The position numbers were made by a program, and so were the translations under genes. A DNA stretch of 64,000 nucleotides from Desulfolinea sp964487745. GTDB lineage: Bacteria > Chloroflexota > Anaerolineae > Anaerolineales > Villigracilaceae. The notes below the pieces were generated by a model. The model did no database searches. It saw nothing but the letters and a program-made list of their open reading frames with translations, and was not told the DNA's origin. Shown piece by piece: positions 1 through 7,924 of this stretch (position 1 is its first letter; every line of letters starts with the position of its first letter). The stretch covers positions 1 through 64,000 of the forward strand of contig CAZASG010000011.1 in the NCBI GenBank assembly GCA_964487745.1, given 5' to 3'.

Positions 1-37
1 ACAAGACTTTTCATCGTTCGATATAACTTATCACTTA

Positions 38-346
38 TTACTTGACCACTACCAACAGGATAATGCCAGAAAGCCAAAGAGAATTTATTTTGAGTTGCCA
101 ATTTGGATGTGCTTTTTGCGATAACCAATCCGCCAATTTTGATAAAGGGAAGAAAAAGATAAAAGTGAATAAAACTGCGGCGATAAGATTTGAACAGGGA
201 ATTAGAATGAGATTTAGCGGACCTCCAACGTCTGCGGTTGCGAAAATCAAAACGAAATAAAAGAACACAGGCAAAAATGTAAGTGTGATGATATTGCCGA
301 TGGATGCAAAAACGTAAGGCGAATTACTTCGTTGTTCTGATTTCAC
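38..346 (-). CDS. small integral membrane protein, unknown function
   Basis: This 102-residue protein has about three hydrophobic segments, near residues 14-38, 44-67 and 86-101, separated by short polar loops. It starts with GTG; an AAGGA Shine-Dalgarno (SD) lies seven bases upstream, which supports the start. I recognise no family. Residues 39-52 (DVGGPLNLILIPCS) form a loop between the first two membrane segments. It stands alone, with the VOC-fold gene next to it on the same strand. Function unknown; it is probably a real gene because of the clean SD and the membrane-type composition. Confidence 0.55.
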   Translation of the reverse strand: MKSEQRSNSPYVFASIGNIITLTFLPVFFYFVLIFATADVGGPLNLILIPCSNLIAAVLFTFIFFFPLSKLADWLSQKAHPNWQLKINSLWLSGIILLVVVK

Positions 347-477
347 GAATTTATCCTTGCATGAGCGGGCTAACTAGATGATATGTGGAGTCCGACTCCG
401 CATAATACTTTATTTTGAACATTATACAGCAAAGGATTCTATCCAAACTGCTGTTTTTGCCAAAAGATCAATCTCTG

Positions 478-891
478 TTATTTTGTAAGCTTCCCTATAT
501 ATACAACCTCGAGCAGAATTTTATCCGGCGTTTCGAACATGACCTGATAATAGGTTTGATCGTCGCTTGAACTGAACTCAGGGCGGTGACGAGGGGTTTC
601 AAAAAGACAGGGGATATTCCGTTCCTCTAAATACGCCACCATCTGATCGACTTCGTTTTGTTCTTTCACCTGTAATGCCAAATGATTCATCCCCGCGCCA
701 TCGTAGTCATTTTTTACATCTTTTACCTCGCCCAGAAACCATAGGCTGGAAAATGAGCCATCGCCAACGCCGAGCATTGTTGCTCCCTCGTGTATGGTTT
801 CCCAGCCGACAAAGGCGAATAAATCTTTGTAGAAAGGTAGATTTTGTGGGTCTACGTTGAATTGAATATGGTCTATTTTTGTATGGATCAT
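478..891 (-). CDS. VOC-superfamily (glyoxalase/bleomycin-resistance fold) protein
   Basis: This 137-residue protein has one vicinal-oxygen-chelate repeat pair. The likely metal ligands are His in DHIQFNV near the N terminus, His in MNHLALQV near residue 71 and Glu in ILLEVVY near the C terminus. The family includes lactoylglutathione lyases, dioxygenases and thiol-transfer resistance proteins; the substrate cannot be read from sequence. The length is normal for a single-domain VOC protein. It is probably cytoplasmic, as no signal peptide is seen. An AGAGAG element precedes the ATG. It appears to be monocistronic. Confidence 0.8.
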   Translation of the reverse strand: MIHTKIDHIQFNVDPQNLPFYKDLFAFVGWETIHEGATMLGVGDGSFSSLWFLGEVKDVKNDYDGAGMNHLALQVKEQNEVDQMVAYLEERNIPCLFETPRHRPEFSSSDDQTYYQVMFETPDKILLEVVYIGKLTK

Positions 892-949
892 GAGAGACTC
901 TCTTTTCTAAAAACCGGTTGATATCAAGCATGAAGCCATTAGAAACTTT

Positions 950-1852
950 TCATGCATTCTGAATTTGGCTAACAGCATCACTAAAACTCCTAGCTTCTTC
1001 AGGGATCTCCTTCAACATTTCTATTGCTTTATCCAGTTCTCTGATGATAACTTTTTTTGATTCGACTGATAATTTACTGGTATGCAGAAAACCCGATACT
1101 TTTGAATGATTTGGAACCATAAAGAAATAAGCCTGACTTGGCCAATTGATCCAAGCATTGAGCCAACGATATGTTTCAATATCTTCGATATCAAGCAGGA
1201 TATCGAGTACTACTTGACTTGGTTTTATTTTAGATCGTGAGGTCGTTATTGTTATATTTGATAATGGGTTACCTTCAGGGTCTTCCAAGACATGCCTGAT
1301 TCGAAGGACGACATATTGTTTAAGTTTGACTGCATATACATCTAGTTGTGAAAAGATTGCCTTTCTCCCAACCGCATAAACAAGGGCCTGGTCAACCTTT
1401 ACAAAAATAGCGGGTTTTTCAATCGGACCACAATTAATCATGGCGGGGCGTGGTTGATAACCCTTATCAAAGTCAAAGACGTGCTCTGTGTAATATTGGT
1501 TTGCGTAGATAAGATCGGGTCTGTTAAATGAATTTAGTACCCAAGTGGGTTTAGCTCCGGGCTTTATATTATTCTCAGCAGCACGATAATTTTCAGTTGT
1601 TTGAAGAAGATGTGCCCATGAAGAGTACCTCCTCTTGATTAATTTATTTGCTTTGTCATTTTTTGGATTTATTCGCAAAACCTGTATCAGGCAGAGAAAG
1701 CATTCTCTATCTGTTTCGCAAACATTATATAACCAACCCCATGAGCGTTCATCATCGGGGAATTGCTTAATAGCATTAATTAATAATTTTCTTGCAATCT
1801 CGCGATCACCAGATTGATAAGCTTTTATTCCCAGCTGTATCGAATCTTCCAT
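950..1852 (-). CDS. TPR-like protein of unknown function
   Basis: This protein of about 300 residues begins with two tetratricopeptide-like helical hairpins (residues 1-75: a GIKAYQSGDREIARKLL unit followed by VLRINPKNDKANKLI). The same N-terminal pattern is common in Chloroflexota proteins that carry a second, unrelated domain. The remaining 220 residues are a mixed alpha/beta region I do not recognise. No signal peptide or membrane helix is seen. I chose the ATG at 1852 because GGAGG lies eight bases upstream; an in-frame TTG five codons earlier overlaps the SD. Function unknown. Confidence 0.65.
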   Translation of the reverse strand: MEDSIQLGIKAYQSGDREIARKLLINAIKQFPDDERSWGWLYNVCETDRECFLCLIQVLRINPKNDKANKLIKRRYSSWAHLLQTTENYRAAENNIKPGAKPTWVLNSFNRPDLIYANQYYTEHVFDFDKGYQPRPAMINCGPIEKPAIFVKVDQALVYAVGRKAIFSQLDVYAVKLKQYVVLRIRHVLEDPEGNPLSNITITTSRSKIKPSQVVLDILLDIEDIETYRWLNAWINWPSQAYFFMVPNHSKVSGFLHTSKLSVESKKVIIRELDKAIEMLKEIPEEARSFSDAVSQIQNA

Positions 1853-1930
1853 CGTGTTCCCCTCCAAATTTCTTGTAGCTTCCTAAACTTGAACTATACC
1901 TATTAAATCGTAACAATTTTTCGTTCTTTA

Positions 1931-3109
1931 TCAAGAGGGAAACACCTGCGCTGACTCTCTTCGTAAAAAGATCAGCGCAGCGACGAAGCCCAGGAACATG
2001 ATGATTGATCCTGTGATGAAAGGGTAGCTCAAGTTAACATCGAGGATAAAGCCCGCCCAAAGCGGCCCCACGATGCGTCCCAGACTCATGAAGGAGTTAT
2101 TCAGTCCCATTGCAATACCCTGCCCCTTTTCGGCACGTTTTGAGATCAGGGATGCCACGCTCGGGCGCAACATCGCGTTGCTAAGAATAAAGAATCCTGT
2201 TGTCAACATGACGGTGGTCAAGTTGGTGGCGGTCAGCATCAACAGGAAGGCGACTGCGCTAAAAAAGAGGGATGCGCGGATGACCGCCGTATCGCCCCAG
2301 TGTTTTATGCTTGGTCCCGTTAGTACACCCTGTACCAAAGAGGACGTTAAACCGATAACCGTCAGGATCATGCCGATGGTTTTGGCATCATATGAGAAAC
2401 GTCTTTCAGCGTAGAAGCCAAATATCCCCTCGAAATTGGTCATGGCAAAACTGAGCAGGAATGCCAGCACAAAGAGAAAACCGAGCGGGCTGAAAAGAGA
2501 TTCCCACATTGCCCCAAGTTGCGGACCTTGAAATTTTCCTGCATCTTTTAGTCGGTTTTCTTTGGAGAGCGATTCCGGGAGCATGAACCAGATAAATAAT
2601 AGTGATAGTGCTGATAGACCGGCAGCCAAAAAGAAGGGGGCGCTTAACGAGATATCGCTCATCATGCCACCGATGCCTGGTCCCAGAACCATGCCCAAAC
2701 CAAAAGCGGCACCGATCACACCCATCCCACCGCCGCGTTGATCTTCATCCGTACTGTCGCTAATATATGCCATGGCGGTAGGTAGGGTAGCGGACGAAAG
2801 CAAGCCCGCCAGCGCGCGGGAGGAGAAAAGCATCCAAAGCTCAGTGGACATCCCCATCAGGATCATCGAAATTCCGTTTCCCAGGATGCCGATCATCAGG
2901 ATGGGCTTGCGCCCATAGCGGTCGGAGAGATCGCCCCAGAAAGGGGAGAAGAGGAATTGCATCAGTGAGAAGATCGCCATGAGAATGCCCATGGAGATGC
3001 CACTGCCGCCCATCTCGATGACGTAGAAGGGCAGCAGGGGAATGATGATACCAAAACCGATCATCATGACGACGAGGGTGAAGAAAAGGATGGCGATATT
3101 TCGATTCAT
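1931..3109 (-). CDS. MFS transporter, drug:H+ antiporter (TetA-like) type
   Basis: This is a twelve-helix major facilitator superfamily permease of about 392 residues. The loop after helix 2 reads GDLSDRYGRKPILMIG, a good match to MFS motif A, and the GPGIGGMMSD region near residue 150 matches the motif C region of antiporters. These features point to proton-coupled efflux of small molecules, but the substrate is unknown. The start at 3109 is preceded by an AGGA SD; an upstream in-frame ATG would lack one. It is transcribed away from the PEGA-like gene, and the shared 230-base space holds promoters for both. Confidence 0.88.
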   Translation of the reverse strand: MNRNIAILFFTLVVMMIGFGIIIPLLPFYVIEMGGSGISMGILMAIFSLMQFLFSPFWGDLSDRYGRKPILMIGILGNGISMILMGMSTELWMLFSSRALAGLLSSATLPTAMAYISDSTDEDQRGGGMGVIGAAFGLGMVLGPGIGGMMSDISLSAPFFLAAGLSALSLLFIWFMLPESLSKENRLKDAGKFQGPQLGAMWESLFSPLGFLFVLAFLLSFAMTNFEGIFGFYAERRFSYDAKTIGMILTVIGLTSSLVQGVLTGPSIKHWGDTAVIRASLFFSAVAFLLMLTATNLTTVMLTTGFFILSNAMLRPSVASLISKRAEKGQGIAMGLNNSFMSLGRIVGPLWAGFILDVNLSYPFITGSIIMFLGFVAALIFLRRESAQVFPS

Positions 3110-3156
3110 TGTTTTTCCTGAGGAGTGCAAAAGGCTCTTGGTCTAAGTATTTTGCG

Positions 3157-3165
3157 ATTATAACA
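3157..3165 (-). promoter_or_regulatory. extended -10 promoter of the MFS gene
   Basis: On the minus strand the sequence reads TGT TATAAT, a consensus extended -10 element. It ends 47 bases before the chosen start of the MFS gene. I see no convincing -35, which extended -10 promoters can do without. Confidence 0.55.
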
Positions 3166-3194
3166 TTGGGTTCTTTTTATACCTTTACTGGTGC

Positions 3195-3223
3195 TTGAAT
3201 GGCAGTTGAACTTGGTGTATAGT
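3195..3223 (+). promoter_or_regulatory. promoter TTGAAT-N17-TATAGT for the PEGA-like gene
   Basis: A TTGAAT -35 box (3195-3200) and a TATAGT -10 box (3218-3223) are 17 bases apart. The promoter lies about 115 bases upstream of the start at 3339, giving a leader of roughly 110 bases in which I see no clear structure. Confidence 0.55.
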
Positions 3224-3338
3224 GAAAAAGCGAACAGACGCAACACCTTTCCAAAGCGTAGTTGTCCATTGAAAATCCTTTGTTCTTCATCGAACAGTGT
3301 GGCAAGGTTTTTTGTTTTTGTGTTCTATGGAGGATATG

Positions 3339-4289
3339 ATGGAGAATTACCTTATACAGGCGATGATTTTTTTAGCGGGGTTTCTTCTTGAGCTTTATAC
3401 CCAAACACTTAGCCCGGGAAGCCAGAAAAAGGCATTTCGATTTTTTGGGATATTACTGATCGCGATCGCGCTAGTGTGGACAGGGTATCGCCTGGCGGTT
3501 CGGGACATGGCTGCCACGCCTGTCCCCGAGGAGGTTGTAGAAATAGATGGTATTGAGCCGGAACCCACTAAGACACCTACTAAAAAGGCGGAAACAATTT
3601 CTCAAGACCCACCCCTGGACGATGGTAGTGTCTGGATCAATTCACATCCAACTGGCGCGAGTGTTTATTTGATCCCCGCTACAGTTTCCCTCAACGATCT
3701 GCGGGTTGATGATATTCAGCAGGATAAGAACTTGATCGGGGTGACTCCTTTGACTTATGAGTTGCCGGGAGGGAATTACTATTTGCTAACAGCTTTTCCA
3801 TCTGATCTGTATGCTGATATTGGTTTTGAATTACCCGTTTACTCTTCACCGACCTATCGGGACGCTTTTCCCTCGGACGGGAATTTGATCCACTCCGCAT
3901 CCTTTAGTGACGGAGAGCATATCAAGGAAGTTGGGCGGGTTTATCGCTTGTATAAAGATGCGGGAGCCGCCCAGGCGTTGATCAGTGTTGTACTACCTTT
4001 GCCGGAGGGACAGCGTGATCATTCTATGCCATATATTTATCCAACAGCTGATCTTGTGAGTTCGCTGCCAGCGAGCTATGGTTTTACGGAAGAAAATATC
4101 AGGAATGCCATTGGAAGCAATCTCGAAGAGCTTAACCTGACCGGTGATATCAGTGCCGACATGGTTAACGAGATGCTGACCGTTCTCTCACATACGGGGA
4201 AGGTGGTTCTGGAAACTACCCCTGCCCGGATCGTGGTACAGCTGGGTGGTTTAAATCAAGGAAATTTCACGATCACTGTTTATCAGTGA
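3339..4289 (+). CDS. membrane-anchored PEGA-domain-like protein
   Basis: This protein of about 316 residues has two N-terminal hydrophobic segments followed by an acidic, Thr/Pro-rich linker (PEPTKTPTKK). Then comes a segment starting GSVWINSHPTGASVYL and continuing through GVTPLTYELPGGNYYL, the pattern of a PEGA domain, a small beta-sandwich found in extracytoplasmic surface proteins. The C-terminal 90 residues resemble no family I know. The start at 3339 is chosen because GGAGG lies five bases upstream; the ATG at 3336 is too close to it. It probably sits in the membrane with its bulk outside. Partner unknown. Confidence 0.7.
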   Translation: MENYLIQAMIFLAGFLLELYTQTLSPGSQKKAFRFFGILLIAIALVWTGYRLAVRDMAATPVPEEVVEIDGIEPEPTKTPTKKAETISQDPPLDDGSVWINSHPTGASVYLIPATVSLNDLRVDDIQQDKNLIGVTPLTYELPGGNYYLLTAFPSDLYADIGFELPVYSSPTYRDAFPSDGNLIHSASFSDGEHIKEVGRVYRLYKDAGAAQALISVVLPLPEGQRDHSMPYIYPTADLVSSLPASYGFTEENIRNAIGSNLEELNLTGDISADMVNEMLTVLSHTGKVVLETTPARIVVQLGGLNQGNFTITVYQ

Positions 4290-4309
4290 TCTGAAGTCTG
4301 GATGGCGTT

Positions 4310-4777
4310 TTAGAGTAATTCCAAGACCATCTCTGTGACTTTGGGGATGGCTGCCGCGACCGCTGGGGTTGGCTCATCGCTGAAATCCATCACATTTTCG
4401 ACTTCTACGGCGATGATCTCGAATTCGGTTGGCATTTTCATCCCCATCCCTTTACCTGCATCCAATGCGGTGACGAGGGATGTATCGTGCGCCGAAGCGC
4501 TGTGAACCGTCGGCGTGATCTCCTGTAGATCATCGAGTGTCATACGGTGGATAGTGCCGTAGTCATGGTCGGTGGTCATGATCGCGTCGATGAGAATGAC
4601 GCGGTCGTAACCCTCCACCAACTCCATCAGGCGCAAACCGCCAACACTGGCTTCGGTGATGGTGATATTTTCGGGGATATTCGGGCTTAATGCTTCTTCT
4701 ACGGCATAAGCGACTTTAACGCCTACGCCATCATCGGTAAGAATGGGATTGCCGAGACCTACAACGAGTGTTTTCAT
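4310..4777 (-). CDS. [NiFe]-hydrogenase maturation protease (HycI/HybD family)
   Basis: This 155-residue endopeptidase removes the C-terminal tail of the hydrogenase large subunit after nickel insertion. Family features seen are GLGNPILTDDGVG at residues 7-19, whose acidic residues bind nickel, the ILIDAI strand near residue 62, and SAHD near residue 95 supplying the last ligand His. The likely client is MvhA, encoded directly upstream with a 29-residue tail after its last metal-binding motif. The gene is separated from mvhA by a hairpin, its own promoter and a perfect 32-base palindrome, so it may be expressed partly independently of the operon. Confidence 0.92.
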   Translation of the reverse strand: MKTLVVGLGNPILTDDGVGVKVAYAVEEALSPNIPENITITEASVGGLRLMELVEGYDRVILIDAIMTTDHDYGTIHRMTLDDLQEITPTVHSASAHDTSLVTALDAGKGMGMKMPTEFEIIAVEVENVMDFSDEPTPAVAAAIPKVTEMVLELL

Positions 4778-4790
4778 GTTAGCCTTTTCG

Positions 4791-4822
4791 AGGTTGGTTC
4801 ACTCTGCAGAGTGAACCAACCT
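4791..4822. repeat. perfect 32-base palindrome in the protease leader
   Basis: Both halves are exact reverse complements with no spacer (left half AGGTTGGTTCACTCTG). It lies between the protease start at 4777 and its promoter at 4837-4865, so it would fold as a hairpin in the 5' leader. On the minus strand no T-run follows it; on the plus strand a run of six T follows, so it could stop plus-strand transcription. It may be a dispersed repeat, an mRNA stabiliser or an operator. Confidence 0.8.
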
Positions 4823-4836
4823 GTGTTTTTTCTCGT

Positions 4837-4865
4837 ATTATAAAAGAGCAGTTACCAACGCTCAA
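4837..4865 (-). promoter_or_regulatory. promoter TTGAGC-N17-TATAAT for the maturation protease
   Basis: Read on the minus strand, TTGAGC (4865-4860) and a perfect TATAAT (4842-4837) are exactly 17 bases apart. The start codon of the protease is about 60 bases downstream. It overlaps the hairpin that follows mvhA, so read-through transcription and initiation may compete here. Confidence 0.6.
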
Positions 4866-4886
4866 CCGAACACTGATAACTGCTCT
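4845..4886 (-). terminator. hairpin downstream of mvhA, possible partial terminator
   Basis: Ten-base perfect arms (AGAGCAGTTA at 4845-4854 and its complement at 4877-4886) have a 22-base loop. On the minus strand the hairpin is followed by TTTATAAT, a short T-rich stretch. The long loop and interrupted T-tract suggest incomplete termination. Confidence 0.45.
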
Positions 4887-4904
4887 GCTTACTGATACTG
4901 AATA

Positions 4905-6404
4905 CTATTTTTCCACAAATTGGCTCAGGTTTGCAACCACTTCGCCATCGGCAGCTTTCACCGTCACTTCGAGGGGCATTTGCCCAGGCAGGGAGTGTGT
5001 AGCGCAAGACATACAGGGATCGTAATTGCGGAACGCCATCTCGATGGTGTTCAACAGCCCTTCGGTGATGACCGTGCCCTTTGTGATGAGCGATTGCGCC
5101 GCCTTCTTGACCGACATTGCGATGGGGGCGTAGTTGTTGGTCGTGCCCACGATCATATTGACCATTGTGAGCATGCCGTTCTCGTCGGTTTTGTAGTGAT
5201 GGGTGAGCGTGCCACGCGGTGCTTCGACAGAGCCGATCCCCTCGGTGGGGGTGGTGTTAACGGCAACCCGCAAATTCGGATCCGTAATTTCGGGATCGGT
5301 AGCAAGTTCCAACATCCGTTCGGCTGCATAGAGCAATTCCACAAGCCGCGCCCAGTGGGTCGCCAGACGATGGTGCACGGGCTGGTAGCGTCCGTCATCC
5401 ATCTTCTTGCTTCCCAATGTCTCATAGAAGCGTTCGAAATGCTCCTGTGCCTTGGGCGTTGCCATCCCGTCTGATGCATTCAAGCGAGAGAGTGGTGTGG
5501 CAGCGTAAACGCCGCTATCCATGCCGTCGGTGAAGCCGTTCCAGCCCACGCCTTTTAGATAGGGGAATTTCAAATAGCTCCACGGCTCAACCCGCTCGGC
5601 GATATGCTCTGTATAATCCTTGGGATGATATTTAACAAACTCTTTGCCCTCAGGGTCTGTTACACGGATCATGCCATCATAGAAATTGACATGATTGTTT
5701 TCATCCACAGTGCCCATGTAGTAGGTGTTGTGGGTGAATGCATCTGAGACGATCAGATCGACATATGCTTGATTGGCGAGGACGATATCGTCGAAGAGCT
5801 TCAGACTGAATTCGGCAAAGGCGACGTTCTCACGAGCAACTTGCTCGATTTCTACGCGCATTTCTTCGGAGACAGGCATGCTCCAGCCCCCGGGCAGCCC
5901 GGCGACGGGGTGGACCCCACGTCCGCCCAGCATTTTGATCACTTCATGGTTGCGCTTGCGGCATTTAATTACTTCCATGCCGATATCTACGCCCACTTTG
6001 TGGATCACGCCAAGAATATTGCGTTCGGCGGGGTCAGAGTCAGGCCCCATTACAAAATCGGGGCCGCCCAGTGCGTAAAAGTGTACGGTGTGATCGGTAC
6101 AGTAGAAGGCTTCGTAGAAGAGTTCGCGCACCTTCTTCACAGCCGAAGATGGCTCTACGCCAAAAAGGGCATCAAGGGCTTTTGTGCCCGCCATGTGGTG
6201 TGCTTCGGGGCAAACGCCACAGATGCGATTGGTGATACGCGGCATCTCTTCGGCAGGTCTGCCTACGCAGAATTGCTCAAAGCCACGCAGTTCCGGGATT
6301 TGGAGATAGGCGTTTTCGACTTCGCCTTCTGCATCCAGAAAGATTTCGATCTTGCCGTGCCCTTCGAGACGGGTAATGGGGTCAATAGTGATTTTCTGTT
6401 TCAT
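4905..6404 (-). CDS. mvhA: [NiFe]-hydrogenase large subunit, MvhA-type (group 3c)
   Basis: This 499-residue protein is the catalytic subunit of a cytoplasmic F420-non-reducing hydrogenase that oxidises H2 or reduces protons at a Ni-Fe centre. The N-terminal L1 motif RICGVC is at residues 60-65 and the C-terminal L2 motif DPCMSCATH is at about 462-470, supplying the four nickel-ligand cysteines. After H470 a 29-residue tail remains, as expected for the unprocessed precursor. The start codon overlaps the mvhG stop in an ATGA, indicating translational coupling. Next to mvhG, mvhD and hdrABC, the natural role is feeding H2 electrons to a heterodisulfide-reductase-type bifurcating complex. Confidence 0.95.
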   Translation of the reverse strand: MKQKITIDPITRLEGHGKIEIFLDAEGEVENAYLQIPELRGFEQFCVGRPAEEMPRITNRICGVCPEAHHMAGTKALDALFGVEPSSAVKKVRELFYEAFYCTDHTVHFYALGGPDFVMGPDSDPAERNILGVIHKVGVDIGMEVIKCRKRNHEVIKMLGGRGVHPVAGLPGGWSMPVSEEMRVEIEQVARENVAFAEFSLKLFDDIVLANQAYVDLIVSDAFTHNTYYMGTVDENNHVNFYDGMIRVTDPEGKEFVKYHPKDYTEHIAERVEPWSYLKFPYLKGVGWNGFTDGMDSGVYAATPLSRLNASDGMATPKAQEHFERFYETLGSKKMDDGRYQPVHHRLATHWARLVELLYAAERMLELATDPEITDPNLRVAVNTTPTEGIGSVEAPRGTLTHHYKTDENGMLTMVNMIVGTTNNYAPIAMSVKKAAQSLITKGTVITEGLLNTIEMAFRNYDPCMSCATHSLPGQMPLEVTVKAADGEVVANLSQFVEK

Positions 6405-7429
6405 GCTGCTTCTCCTTTCCCGTTAGAGCCATTTACTTTTGCTCTCTGCAAGAGCGAGTGCGCCATGCTGAACCTGTAGAAAGTGCCGGCAGGGTCTGCG
6501 ATGGTATCGACAACAGCTTGAATTTCTCTTTCAAGCTCATCATCTTCCATTGTTTCATCGCCTGCGCCGATCACCGAGGCAATGGCTGAGAGCATCTTTG
6601 CTCCCTGATCTTCAACACCAGGCATGGGGCCGTAACATCCGCGACAGCCGATGCCGACATCCGTGCAAAGTGCGCCGCATCCGCCGCGTGTGGCAGGTCC
6701 CATGCACATGAGGCCTTGTTCCAGCAGGCAGACGCCCGGTTCGGGAACGATCTCGTAAGGGCGATAGAAGCGGGTAATAGTCTTTTCTTCTTTCTTCAAG
6801 TCACACTCATCGCAGACGGCTGAATTGGAAACGCCGACGATCGAGCCTTTTGGCGGGAGCGGTGTGCCTTCTGTCAACGCCCCGACGATGACCTGTAGAA
6901 CAGCCCAGATCTGATGGGGTTCCGGCGGACAGCCGGGCAGATAATAGTCCACATCCACGACCTGATCGAGCGACTTGACCGTATGGTAGAACTCAGGGAT
7001 GGTCAACTCGCCTTCTGGGACTTGCACCGACGTGGTCGGGATGACCCCTTGGGGGTTGTCTAACGATGGGTTGTCTTTATAGACAGTATTGAAGGTCGCT
7101 TCCTTGGATGTCAGGTTAGACAGTGCGGGGATGCAGCCCTCATAGGCGCAGGAGCCAAAGGCAACCATGAACTGCGATTTCTTGCGCAGCAGATGCGCCA
7201 TCTCTTCGCCTTCAGAGTTGCGGATGGCGCCATTCCACAAACAGACGGTGATATGACCGTCGGGATAAGCTTCAACATCTTTGGTCTTGAAGTCTGCGAT
7301 GCAGGGGAAGAAGGCAACGTCGAAAACCTCATCTACTGTAAGAATATGTTCATGGATGTTGAGTACCGCGATCTCACATCCACCACAGGATGCAGACCAG
7401 TACATTGCCAGTTTCGGTTTTTCAGTCAT
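6401..7429 (-). CDS. mvhG: [NiFe]-hydrogenase small subunit, MvhG-type
   Basis: This 342-residue Fe-S subunit relays electrons from the Ni-Fe site. The proximal-cluster motif CGGC (residues 15-18) is followed by FGSCAYEGC and LPGCPP, and several more cysteines lie in VCDECDLK and in the GGCGALC / GCRGCYG region, consistent with three clusters. There is no Tat signal peptide, so the enzyme is cytoplasmic, as expected for group 3. A GAGGAGG SD overlaps the end of mvhD and only two bases separate the genes. The final 40 residues are rich in charged amino acids and slightly longer than in the archaeal homologue. Confidence 0.94.
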   Translation of the reverse strand: MTEKPKLAMYWSASCGGCEIAVLNIHEHILTVDEVFDVAFFPCIADFKTKDVEAYPDGHITVCLWNGAIRNSEGEEMAHLLRKKSQFMVAFGSCAYEGCIPALSNLTSKEATFNTVYKDNPSLDNPQGVIPTTSVQVPEGELTIPEFYHTVKSLDQVVDVDYYLPGCPPEPHQIWAVLQVIVGALTEGTPLPPKGSIVGVSNSAVCDECDLKKEEKTITRFYRPYEIVPEPGVCLLEQGLMCMGPATRGGCGALCTDVGIGCRGCYGPMPGVEDQGAKMLSAIASVIGAGDETMEDDELEREIQAVVDTIADPAGTFYRFSMAHSLLQRAKVNGSNGKGEAA

Positions 7430-7431
7430 GG

Positions 7432-7908
7432 TTATGCCTCCTCGAGTACTGGAAGGGCCTCGGCGGCTTCGTATCCGTTATTGCTGTGAAGGACTTTCTC
7501 CTCCCAGTTTAGCGGACCCAAAGCTCGCAGCGCTTCTGTCATCTCATCAACCTTTTCAGCTAACTTGATACCTTCAGAAGCCGATGCCCAAAGTAGTTGT
7601 ACGCGTTCCTCCTCGACGCCCAGTTGGTCGAGCATCTTCTTGAGCAGGACAAAGCGTCTCTTGGCTTTGATATTGCCATTTACATAATGGCACTCACCCG
7701 GATGACATCCGGCAACAAGCACGCCATCAGCACCATCGCGCAGGGCTTTCATGATGAATTGCGGGTCTACACGCCCGGTGCACATTGTACGAATGGAGCG
7801 CAAGTTTGGGGCATATTGAATGCGTGCGGTTCCTGCCAGATCTGCTGCTCGGTAGGAGCACCAGTTGCAGAGAAATCCGACGATGACGGGTTCAAATTGT
7901 TCACTCAT
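7432..7908 (-). CDS. mvhD: MvhD-type iron-sulfur electron-transfer subunit
   Basis: This protein of about 158 residues holds a [2Fe-2S] cluster and links the hydrogenase to HdrA. The conserved cysteines are in FLCNWCSY (near residues 14-17), TMCTGR and GCHPGECHY, the characteristic MvhD pattern. The ATG at 7908 has GGAG seven bases upstream; an in-frame ATG four codons earlier sits against the SD of the gene above. In some bacteria MvhD is fused to HdrA; here it is separate, as in methanogens. It lies between hdrA and mvhG with almost no spacing. Confidence 0.92.
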   Translation of the reverse strand: MSEQFEPVIVGFLCNWCSYRAADLAGTARIQYAPNLRSIRTMCTGRVDPQFIMKALRDGADGVLVAGCHPGECHYVNGNIKAKRRFVLLKKMLDQLGVEEERVQLLWASASEGIKLAEKVDEMTEALRALGPLNWEEKVLHSNNGYEAAEALPVLEEA

Positions 7909-7924
7909 AATATTCTCCATTCCT

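Noticed and set aside
5769..6479. Open frame opposite mvhA (about 236 codons)
   Set aside because: It is antisense to a well supported hydrogenase gene and shows no protein family features.
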